A stretch of 5,152 nt of DNA from Oscillospiraceae bacterium. Its GTDB lineage: Bacteria > Bacillota > Clostridia > Oscillospirales > UBA929. The translations under genes and the position numbers were made by a program. The stretch lies in the NCBI GenBank assembly GCA_031258665.1, contig JAIRML010000252.1, positions 1 through 5,152 of the forward strand. The letters run 5' to 3'. Below the pieces are notes generated by a model that worked only from the letters and a program-made list of their open reading frames with translations, was not told the origin of the DNA and did not search any database. This document shows, piece after piece, positions 1 through 5,152 of this stretch (its first letter is position 1; every line of letters starts with the position of its first letter).

Positions 1-3000
1 CCAACAATTACGGCGCCGCGGGCACGGTGTTCCCGAGCTCCATCGGCCTCTCCCAGACCTGGGACGAAGATCTGATGTACCAAATCGGCGATGTGGTCGC
101 CAAGGAATCCGAGGCCAACGGCGGCAGCATCGGCCGCCTGGCGCCGGTGCTTGACCTGCTGCGCGACCCGCGCTACGGCCGCGCCTATGAGACGCTGGGC
201 GAGGACGCCTACCTCACCGGCAGCCTGGGCACGGCGTACGCCGGCGGCATGAACCAGCGGACAGATGAGGGGCACCAGCAGTTCATTCCGATTTTGAAGC
301 ACGTGCTCGGCTACAACACCGAGGTCAACCGCCTGTGGCTGAATTCCGTGCTGCCGCTGCGGTCGATGAAGGAGTACTACGAGAAGGTCTTCCGCTACAC
401 GGTGGAGGGGGGCGTCTCCAAGTCTCTGATGAACTCCTACCCGCTCATCAACGGCAAACCGATGTCCATACACCCTGTGCAAAATGCCCTGCTGAATGTG
501 TGGACACCCGATTACGAGGGCACCGGACACTACGAGTTCACGACCCGCAACGACGCCGGAAGCGGTTCGAGCCTCTTTGTGCACAGTCAGCGCTACTTTG
601 AGGACAACCCCGACGGGCGCGCGCTGGGCGTGGCCGAGGGCGTTTTGAACGGGGAGATGAGCTGGAGCTTTCGGGTCTTTGGCAATGTGCTCGGCCCGCT
701 CCATGACGCGGTGACCCGCGGGATGATCGACGCGGACGACCTGAAAGAGAACGCCAAACGCGCCATCGCGATGAACTTGCGCATGGGCGACTACGACCAA
801 TTTGGGATCCAAAGCCCCTACTTCGCGAACGCGACGGCCGTCCGCTCCGCGGTGGTGAAGCAAAATCGGCAGCTGGCGCTCCGGGCCTCGCAGGAGCAGA
901 TCGTGCTGCTGAAAAACGAGGACAACACCCTGCCGCTGCCGGCCTCCACAAGCCAGGCGGCGCTGATCGGGCCGCTGGCGGACCAGGTGTTGAAGGACCA
1001 CTACACCGGCCCGTACTCCTACCTCATCACCATCAAAGACGCGCTGGAAAACAAGCTCGGCGCGGACAACGTGGGCTTCACCCGCGCCATCGACACCGTG
1101 GCGATCCAGGCCAGCAACGGCCAGTATCTGCAGAACCCGGAGAACAATTTCCGGGCGGCCGGCTCCGCGGGCACAACGACTACCGTGGACGGTCAGACTG
1201 TGATCACATCGCAGGACAACCCCGTACTGGCCAACGGCGGCACAACGAAACCCACGCTGGACGACAAGCCGCTGCTGTTTGAGATCCACGACTACGGTTC
1301 CACGTTCAACCTGATCCGCACGCCGATCAACAACCGGTACCTGCAGGTGACGTCGTGGCTCCCGAATGTAAATCCGGTGCGCGACATATTGGGCCACACG
1401 CTGATCAACAACACGTCGTCGCCCGGCGAGGCCAACCTGGAGACCGGGCGCACGCAGTACGTGCTCTACCAAAACTTCCGGATCGTCCCCACCGACGACG
1501 GCAAGGTGGGCCTGTACAACATGGTCACGGGCAACGGCTCCAACAACCCCGAGCCGGACGCGAAGGCCTATGACGCCGACGACGAGGACCTGAACCACGG
1601 CAGCTACCTGAAGATCGACACCTCCGGCCGGATTGTGACGGATCTCACGACCACCGGCCCGTACCGGAACGAACGGCACACCGACGGCCCCGACATCACG
1701 GAGAGCCCGGTGGATACGGACGACACCGACGAAGTGATTGACCATCTGCCCGCCGCCGACAAGTTCGTCATCGATTCTGTCCAAAGCAGCGAGGAGGCCA
1801 TCGACGCGGCCGTGGCCGATTTGGACGACGACGCGCCCGTCATCCTCGTGCTGGGCTATGAGCCGCACTTAAACGCCAAAGAGGCCATCGACCTCTACCA
1901 CACCGGCCTGAGCGCACAGCAGCTGCGGATCATCGACCATGTCACCGGCAACGGGCCCGGCCAGCTGGACCGCGACGTGATCTTGATCGTCAAGACCAGC
2001 AACCCGATGACGATCGACGCGGACGTACAGAACAACGACAAGATCAAAGCCATCTTGGAGATCAGTCACTCCGGTCAGGAGGAGGGCAGCGCACTTGTCA
2101 GCGCCCTGTTTGCGGACGGCTACGAGGTGCCGGCCACCGGCTTCGCGCCCGCCAAAGACACATACGCCCCCTACGGCACCTACACCGAGTACCCCGGCTA
2201 CCTGGACGCGAACGGAAAAATTGCCCCCTACGCGCCGGCCGGCCGCCTCTCCGCCACCTGGTACCAAGAGATCACGGACCTGAAGGGCGCCAGTGAGGAC
2301 CATCCGCCCGCCTCCTATGAATTCCCCGAATACAACGAAACCACAAACGACAACCAGAGCAACATGCACGGCACCATCAACACAGGGCTCAACATCTACG
2401 ATATCATCAAGGGTGAGCGCACCTACCAGTATTACAGGGGGCAGGCGCCGCTCTACGCGTTCGGCTACGGGCTCACATACACGCCGTTTGTATACTCCGA
2501 CGTGGCCGTGTCCGCCGTCACCGGCGGCAGGTTCACCGTCACCGGCAAGGTGACAAACACCGGAGACACCTACACCAGCGACGAGGTCGTGCAGGTGTAC
2601 AGCGCCCTGCCGGACGCGTCGCGGATCGACCAGCCGATCAAGCGCCTGATCGCCTACGAGCGCCTCCTGGCCATCGCGCCGAACGAGACGGAAACATTCA
2701 TCTTCGACGTGGACCTCAGGGACAAGCTGGGCGTGTGGGATGTGGAGAGCGGCCAATTCATCGTCGAGCCGGGCACGTACACCATCACAGTGGGCGGCAC
2801 CTCCGCGCTGACCCCGGCCGCCGGCAACAACGCCACGCTGACCGTCACCACGTCCAACGGCGGCACGGCGGCGCCCGCGCGCGACCTGACAAAAGCGCCG
2901 TACACGCTGGCCGAGGCCTTTGACGACTACAGCGACGTGGGCGGGCGCGTGGACGACGTCGAACTGATCAGCGAGTCCGTCGACTACGACTCGAACACCG

Positions 3001-5152
3001 TGGTGCAGTTCCGCAAAGACGGCGCGTGGATCAGCTTCAAAAACGCCGCGTTTGGCGGCACGGTCCCCACGCAGCTCACCGTGCGGGTCGGTTCCGACAG
3101 GGCCGGCAGCCTGAACGTGTACGCGCTGGCCCCCGGCGCCGACCCCGCCGCACTCTCCAGCACCGCCCCCATCGCCGCCTTTACCCTGGCGGACACCCGC
3201 CCGGTGTCCGGGCTCGGCGTCGGCCTCGGCATCGGCCCGATCGGCGCCTGGGAGGGCGGCGGCGTACAGGGCAGCGCCAACCCGGGCACCAAAGTGGGTC
3301 AGGACCCCATCTACGCCAACGCCTACATCAAACCGGCGTGGACCGTGGTGTCTGAAGACGTCACACTCACCGCGGGCTCTTACGACCTGTACTTTGTGAC
3401 GTCAAACAGGGGTTCTGCCCTCGACTGGGTCAAGTTCGGCCCGGCGTCCGACAGCGCCGCCACGAGCATTGAGATCTCCCAGGTGTACAACAAAGACGCC
3501 ATCCTCGTAAAGGAGGGCACACTGCCGCTGCGCGCCGCGCTCACACCGCCGACCGCGACGGACACCGTGACTTGGGCCGTCACAGACACCACCGGCGGCG
3601 CGACCGCTCTCGCGGCGATCGACAGCAAGGGCGTCCTCACGGCAGCCGGCACCGCCAACGGCAGTGTGCGCGTGACGGCCACGGCGGGCGGCAAAACAGA
3701 CACTTTGGATGTCCTGATCACCAACCAGCTCGACAGCAACAAGGTGAACATCGCCGTCCCCACCGCCGCCGCCCCCAACCCGGCCCCGCAGCTGAGAACC
3801 GTGGAATACTTGCAGCTTCGCACCGGCGGCGCCTTCGGGCAGACCGACAGCATCCAGCGCTATCGGGGCACCAACCAGCAGACGGCGGTCTTCGGCGAAC
3901 TCTTCAGTGAAAACGAAGACCAGACCTTCAAAGTCGGCGAAAACGACGAGTACTATCTCCCGAACGTCTATCGAGTGGCGCCGGCCGACGCGATCACCTG
4001 GCAGATCCGCAACGAGGATCCCACAATCACCACGGCCCTCGCCGAGATCGACGACACCGGTCTCGTGACCGCCACAGGCGCGGCCGACGGCAATGTCGTG
4101 ATCACCGCGGCGCTGAAGAACAACCCGGACATCTCCGTTGAGCGCACGATCACGCTGCAAAACCAGGGCGCGAAGGATCCCTACAAAATCATCCAAGCCG
4201 AGCACTGGGATACTTCCAACAACACATCCGCCCCGGCGGCCACGTACGCGGCCGGCGGCAATGAACTGGGTCTCTATCAGGCCGCCGCTTTCGCCCCCGT
4301 GTCCGAGGGCTCCGCCGCCTACCGCCCGGACGAATTTTTGTACAAGAACATCGACTTCGGCGCCGCCGGCGCCAACCTGCTCCGCCTGCGGATGGCGTCC
4401 GCCGCCGCGGCCACCGTCGAGGTCTGGAACGGCGCCGCGAAGATCGGGACCTTGTACGCCGCCCCGTCGGGCAGTGTCTCGGCCTACAGGACCTACCCGC
4501 TCGCGCTGGAGCGTCAAACCGGCGTGCAGGATCTCACCCTGAAGGTCACCTCCGGGTCTGTCCGTCTGAACTACTTCCAGTTTGCCGACGGCGATACCGT
4601 CACCGTGACGTACAACACCGGCGGCGGCTCGGCCGTCGAAAGCCAGCTTCTCGCAAAGGGCGCCGCAGCCACCGCGCCGAACACATCCCGGTCGGGGTAC
4701 TCCTTTAAGGGCTGGTACACATCGGCCACGGGCGGCTCCGCCTGGGACTTCGACACCGCGGTAAACAGCGACATCACGCTGTACGCGCAGTGGCAGAGCA
4801 CCTCGTCGCCCAGCGGCGGCACCTCGACCCCGATCACACCCGTACCGCCCGACATCCCCAGCGGGCCGCTGGACAAATTCTCCGACGCGGGCCAGATCTC
4901 CGACTGGGCCGTCGAATTTGTGAAACGGCTGGTGGAGGCGGAGGTCATCACGGGGCGCCCGAACGGCACCGTCGACCCGCGCGGCAACGTGACGCGCGCC
5001 GAATTCACCAAGATGATCGTGCTGGGGCTGGGGCTTGAGGCCGGCGAGACGCCCAAGGCCTTCACCGACGTGGCCGCGGGCGACTGGTTCAAGAGCGTCG
5101 TCGACACCGCCTCCTCGCGCGGGGTCGTGCAAGGCGTCTCGGAGACATCCTT
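1..5152 (+). CDS. Giant multimodular S-layer-anchored GH3 glycoside hydrolase (beta-glucosidase/beta-xylosidase-like), partial at both ends
   Basis: One open frame spans the window: bases 1-2 finish a codon, codons then run from base 3 to 5150, and bases 5151-5152 begin another. I translated every line and found no stop or frameshift. The product should hydrolyse terminal non-reducing beta-linked sugars outside the cell. Support comes from GH3 motifs (RDPRYGRAYETLGED at 54-68, KH at 99-100, TRNDAGS at 181-187, VLLKNEDNTLPLP at 301-313, GQEEGSAL at 691-698, FGYGLTYTPF at 820-829). These are followed by an Fn3-like domain, two CBM6-like modules, two Big2-like domains, a Listeria-Bacteroides repeat and SLH repeats. 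Ordinary GH3 enzymes are about 750-950 residues, so this one is more than twice that length. The start codon, signal peptide, N-terminal barrel strands, later SLH repeats and stop are outside the window. Exact substrate (glucoside, xyloside, arabinoside) cannot be decided. Codon use is GC-rich and even throughout, with no sign of a recent internal junction. Confidence 0.95.
3..791 (+). other. Protein domain: GH3 N-terminal catalytic TIM barrel (5'-truncated)
   Basis: Residues 1-262. The first visible residues (GTVFPSSIGLSQTWD, 7-21) match the GH3 segment usually written TVFPxPIGLAATWD. Next come APVLDLLRDPRYGR (47-60) and ETLGED (63-68), a substrate-binding signature. Lys99-His100 is the conserved KH pair, and SLMNSYPLINGKP (141-153) corresponds to the usual SVMxSYNxxNGxP. 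In HYEFTTRNDAGS (176-187), Asp184 (bases 552-554) sits where GH3 enzymes carry the catalytic nucleophile, usually in an SDxG-like context; here Asn replaces Ser before it. The visible catalytic residues look intact, so activity is plausible. The first part of the barrel, with its own pocket residues, lies upstream of the window. Confidence 0.92.
897..2495 (+). other. Protein domain: GH3 C-terminal alpha/beta sandwich, interrupted by insertions
   Basis: Residues about 299-831. The domain opens with QIVLLKNEDNTLPLP (299-313) and a first beta strand AALIGPLAD (319-327). It resumes after a long insertion with APVILVLGYEPHLN (611-624), DVILIVKTSNP (658-668) and the signature SHSGQEEGSALVSALFAD (688-705). 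It ends with APAGRLSATWY (744-754), YDIIKGERTYQYYRG (799-813) and PLYAFGYGLTYTPFVYSD (816-833). In GH3 enzymes this domain caps the barrel and often supplies the acid/base residue. The segment 625-640 corresponds to the family's ExxDR...LPxxQ region but reads EAIDLYHTGLSAQQ, without the usual Arg, so I cannot name the acid/base. The pattern resembles, from memory, a GH3 clade with HGGQELGNAL and PAGRLxMTWY motifs often annotated as beta-xylosidase or beta-glucosidase. Confidence 0.88.
1092..1757 (+). other. Inserted domain within GH3 C-terminal region: beta-trefoil/fascin-like, with acidic tail
   Basis: Residues about 364-585 interrupt the GH3 C-terminal domain between its first strand region and APVILVLGY. 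I see three approximate repeats with a trefoil-like pattern: DTVAIQASNGQYLQNP (364-379), FNLIRTPINNRYLQVTS (435-451) and a looser unit from VGLYNM (502-507) to GSYLKID (533-539). The NG/NN-x-YLQ core followed by a turn resembles fascin/ricin-type trefoil units. PA14 is the better-known insertion at this place in GH3 enzymes, but I see none of its motifs. The tail (about 560-580) is rich in Asp and Glu (VDTDDTDEV) and probably acts as a linker. A carbohydrate-binding role is inferred from position and fold type only. Confidence 0.55.
2505..2801 (+). other. Protein domain: fibronectin type III-like domain of GH3 C-terminus
   Basis: Residues about 835-933 follow directly on the GH3 FGYGLTYTPF motif, as in most GH3 beta-glucosidases. 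Diagnostic features are the strand pattern FTVTGKVTNTGD (844-855), the DEVVQVYSALPD segment (860-871), PIKRLIAYERLLAIAPNET (878-896) and the closing FIVEPGTYTITVGGTS (919-934). This matches the family consensus VTNTGxxxGxEVVQLY, PxKxLxGFxxVxLxPGE and G-x-Y-x-V-x-V-G. In GH3 enzymes this domain is a beta sandwich packed against the catalytic unit and is generally structural. Confidence 0.9.
2889..3443 (+). other. Protein domain: CBM6-like carbohydrate-binding module 1
   Basis: Residues about 963-1147. The module has the usual CBM6-type order: an opening strand with acidic residues (YTLAEAFDDYSD, 967-978), GAWISFKNAAFGG (1007-1019) in the place of the typical GDWVSYKNVDFG, QLTVRVGSDRAGSLNVYAL (1024-1042), and the closing SYDLYFVT (1126-1133) plus LDWVKFGP (1140-1147), equivalent to LxLDWFxF. 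CBM6 proteins bind xylan, cello-oligosaccharides or beta-glucans. The middle carries an unusually long Gly-rich loop (1068-1098), so the ligand site could differ from the norm. A related beta-sandwich CBM family (for example CBM35/36) is possible. Confidence 0.72.
3213..3245 (+). repeat. In-frame hexanucleotide micro-repeat (NTCGGC) encoding a Leu/Val/Ile-Gly run
   Basis: Four consecutive hexamers of form NTCGGC (ctcggc, gtcggc, ctcggc, atcggc) run from 3213 to 3236, then ccg, then a fifth unit atcggc. They encode alternating aliphatic-Gly residues LGVGLGIG (1071-1078), then P and IG, inside a loop of the first CBM6-like module. The unit is six bases, so slippage would add or remove two residues without breaking the frame. 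Confidence 0.7.
3456..3725 (+). other. Protein domain: bacterial Ig-like domain (Big2), copy 1
   Basis: Residues about 1152-1241. The strand order is that of Big2 (intimin/invasin-type) domains: ATSIEIS (1153-1159), LPLRAALTPPTATD-TVTWAV (1175-1193), then the signature AAIDSKGVLTAAGTANGSVRVTATAGG (1204-1230) and a final TLDVLI (1234-1239). The family consensus is VxWxSSnxxvAtVdxxGxVtAxxxGtatItAt. Big2 domains are usually extracellular spacers or adhesion modules. Here it lies between two carbohydrate-binding modules and most likely sets their distance. Confidence 0.85.
3729..3947 (+). other. Unassigned segment between the two Big2-like domains
   Basis: Residues about 1243-1315, within the large gene. 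It begins with a short strand KVNIAVPT and a Pro/Ala linker (TAAAPNPAP, 1254-1262), then TVEYLQLRTGGAFGQTDSIQRYRG (around 1266-1289) and an acidic polar part (FSENEDQTFKVGENDEYYL). I recognise no family. The alternating hydrophobic pattern suggests beta strands, so it may be an extension of the following Ig-like domain. Confidence 0.4.
3948..4166 (+). other. Protein domain: bacterial Ig-like domain (Big2-like), copy 2, divergent
   Basis: Residues about 1316-1388. The second half fits Big2 well: DAITWQIRNED (1329-1339), LAEIDDTGLVTATGAADGNVVITAAL (1346-1371) and a final ERTITLQNQ (1380-1388). These correspond to VxWxxxn, AxIDxxGxVTAxxxGxVxITA and a closing strand. The first strand is hard to place because the preceding sequence is atypical. 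As with the first copy, a structural spacer role is likely. Confidence 0.72.
4182..4586 (+). other. Protein domain: CBM6-like carbohydrate-binding module 2
   Basis: Residues about 1394-1528. It starts YKIIQAEHWD (1394-1403), the CBM6 opening IxAExxx, followed by FLYKNIDFGAAGANLLRLRMAS (around 1445-1466), equivalent to the YxNVDFGxxGAxxxxxRxAS signature. Then TVEVW (1471-1475), KIGTLYA (1480-1486), a GVQDLTLKV strand (1507-1515) and the closing VRLNYFQFAD (1520-1529), which replaces the usual LDWFxF. It fits the CBM6 pattern more closely than the first module and lacks the Gly-rich loop. The two copies are clearly diverged, so they may bind different ligands or different parts of one chain. 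Confidence 0.8.
4596..4793 (+). other. Protein domain: Listeria-Bacteroides (InlB B-type) beta repeat
   Basis: Residues about 1532-1597. It shows the full signature of this repeat: TVTVTYNTGGGSAVESQLLAKGA (from 1532), RSGYSFKGWYTSATGGSAWDF (around 1563-1583) and DITLYAQW (1590-1597). The consensus is YxVtfdxnGG, P.+xGYxFxGWYxxxxGgxxwdF and TLYAxW. These small beta-grasp-like modules are common in surface proteins of Firmicutes, often just before SLH or sortase anchors, and are believed to act as extended spacers. Only one copy is present, whereas many proteins carry several. Confidence 0.92.
4794..4871 (+). other. Ser/Thr/Pro/Gly-rich linker before the SLH region
   Basis: Residues about 1598-1623 read as a low-complexity, flexible linker (STSSPSGGTSTP, then ITPVPPDIPSGP). 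Linkers of this kind commonly separate the exported modules from the cell-wall-binding SLH repeats. No sortase LPxTG motif is seen here. Confidence 0.75.
4872..5033 (+). other. Protein domain: S-layer homology (SLH) domain 1
   Basis: Residues about 1624-1677. The pattern is typical: KFSDAGQISDWAVEFVKRLV (1625-1644) for the first helix, VITGRPNGTVDPRGNVTRAEF (around 1648-1668) for the turn and second part, and TKMIVLGLGL to close. The usual consensus is FxDvxxxxWAxxaIxxlvxxGIxxGxxxGxFxPxxxxTRAEfaxml. The TRAEF variant of the conserved TRAE motif is intact. SLH domains, usually in threes, bind pyruvylated secondary cell-wall polymers, so this marks the protein as non-covalently attached to the wall. 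Confidence 0.95.
5061..5152 (+). other. Protein domain: SLH domain 2, cut by the window end
   Basis: From residue 1687: FTDVAAGDWFKSVVDTASSRGVVQG (start about 1687) is the first half of a second SLH repeat, with the FxDVxxxxW opening and the GxVxG turn. It breaks off after GVSETS plus two bases of the next codon. By family habit a further part of this repeat and a third repeat would follow downstream. Confidence 0.92.

Noticed and set aside
1092..1757. PA14 domain as identity of the GH3 insertion.
   Set aside because: PA14 insertions are common at this position, but the segment lacks the PA14 pattern (for example the W-x-G-x-l...y-x-F start and DD calcium motif). It shows three trefoil-like NG-x-YL units instead.
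1869..1871. A lone TTA codon in a GC-rich gene, recalling bldA-type TTA regulation in Streptomyces.
   Set aside because: SLH and Listeria-Bacteroides modules point to Firmicutes, where that control is not known. One rare codon in about 1700 is expected by chance.
2293..2553. Short Thr/Pro/Arg-rich open frames on the + strand in other phases (for example here and at 2095-2283 and 4138-4542).
   Set aside because: Low-complexity translations caused by GC-rich codons read out of phase, fully inside the continuous GH3 frame, with no ribosome-binding context or domains.
1869..2756. A 295-codon open frame on the minus strand.
   Set aside because: Same shadow frame as above. It ends at the only in-frame TTA Leu codon I see in the + gene (1869-1871). 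No recognisable motifs, and it lies opposite well-conserved GH3 and Fn3-like sequence.
3402..5132. A 576-codon open frame on the minus strand, which could look like a real antisense gene.
   Set aside because: Its codons are the exact reverse complements of the GH3 gene's codons, so it stays open only because the + gene avoids TTA, CTA and TCA. Its stop is the + strand Ser codon TCA at 3402-3404. The protein is Gly/Arg/Val-rich with no recognisable domain, whereas the + frame has clear domains all along.
4794..5152. Sortase (LPxTG) or dockerin anchoring of the C-terminus.
   Set aside because: No LPxTG-like motif and no dockerin DxNxDG calcium-loop pair are visible. The C-terminal modules are clearly SLH repeats.
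1..5152. Promoters, terminators, RNA genes, CRISPR arrays or mobile elements.
   Set aside because: Coding sequence continues through every base, and I saw no long direct or inverted repeats or transposase fragments. No separate functional element is supported.

Overview
The window is entirely internal to one very large protein-coding gene on the + strand. Reading codons from base 3 gives 1716 uninterrupted codons (residue n starts at base 3n). There is no stop, no frameshift and no intergenic DNA, and the gene runs off both ends. The visible product is a modular, probably secreted and cell-surface-anchored glycoside hydrolase family 3 (GH3) enzyme of the beta-glucosidase/beta-xylosidase type. 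Residue numbers count only visible residues.

Layout from N to C: (1) GH3 catalytic TIM barrel, missing its first strands (about residues 1-262), with the presumed nucleophile Asp184; (2) GH3 C-terminal alpha/beta sandwich (about 300-830), interrupted by a roughly 220-residue segment that looks beta-trefoil/fascin-like and by two shorter insertions; (3) fibronectin type III-like domain typical of GH3 C-termini (about 835-933); (4) a first CBM6-like carbohydrate-binding module (about 963-1147); (5) a bacterial Ig-like Big2 domain (about 1152-1241); (6) an unassigned stretch leading into a second, divergent Big2-like domain (about 1243-1388); (7) a second CBM6-like module (about 1394-1528); (8) a Listeria-Bacteroides/InlB-type beta repeat ending in LYAQW (about 1532-1597); (9) a Ser/Thr/Pro/Gly linker; (10) one complete SLH domain and the start of a second. 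The signal peptide, the start of the barrel, the rest of the SLH region and all regulatory DNA lie outside the window.

The likely source is a Gram-positive bacterium of the Firmicutes (Clostridia or Paenibacillaceae-like). SLH anchoring together with Big2 and Listeria-Bacteroides repeats is common in those groups. The DNA is strongly GC-rich with G or C in most third codon positions, which points to a high-GC lineage, perhaps a gut or plant-biomass clostridium. The taxonomic call is inference.

As a machine, the SLH repeats would hold the protein on the cell wall, the Ig-like and beta-repeat modules would act as a spacer, the two CBM6-like modules would grip polysaccharide (xylan or beta-glucan are typical CBM6 ligands), and the GH3 head would release terminal sugars close to the cell. 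No multi-gene system, mobile element, RNA gene or CRISPR array is present. The unusual points are the combined architecture and the insertions in the GH3 C-terminal sandwich, including a run of tyrosines at exact three-residue spacing.
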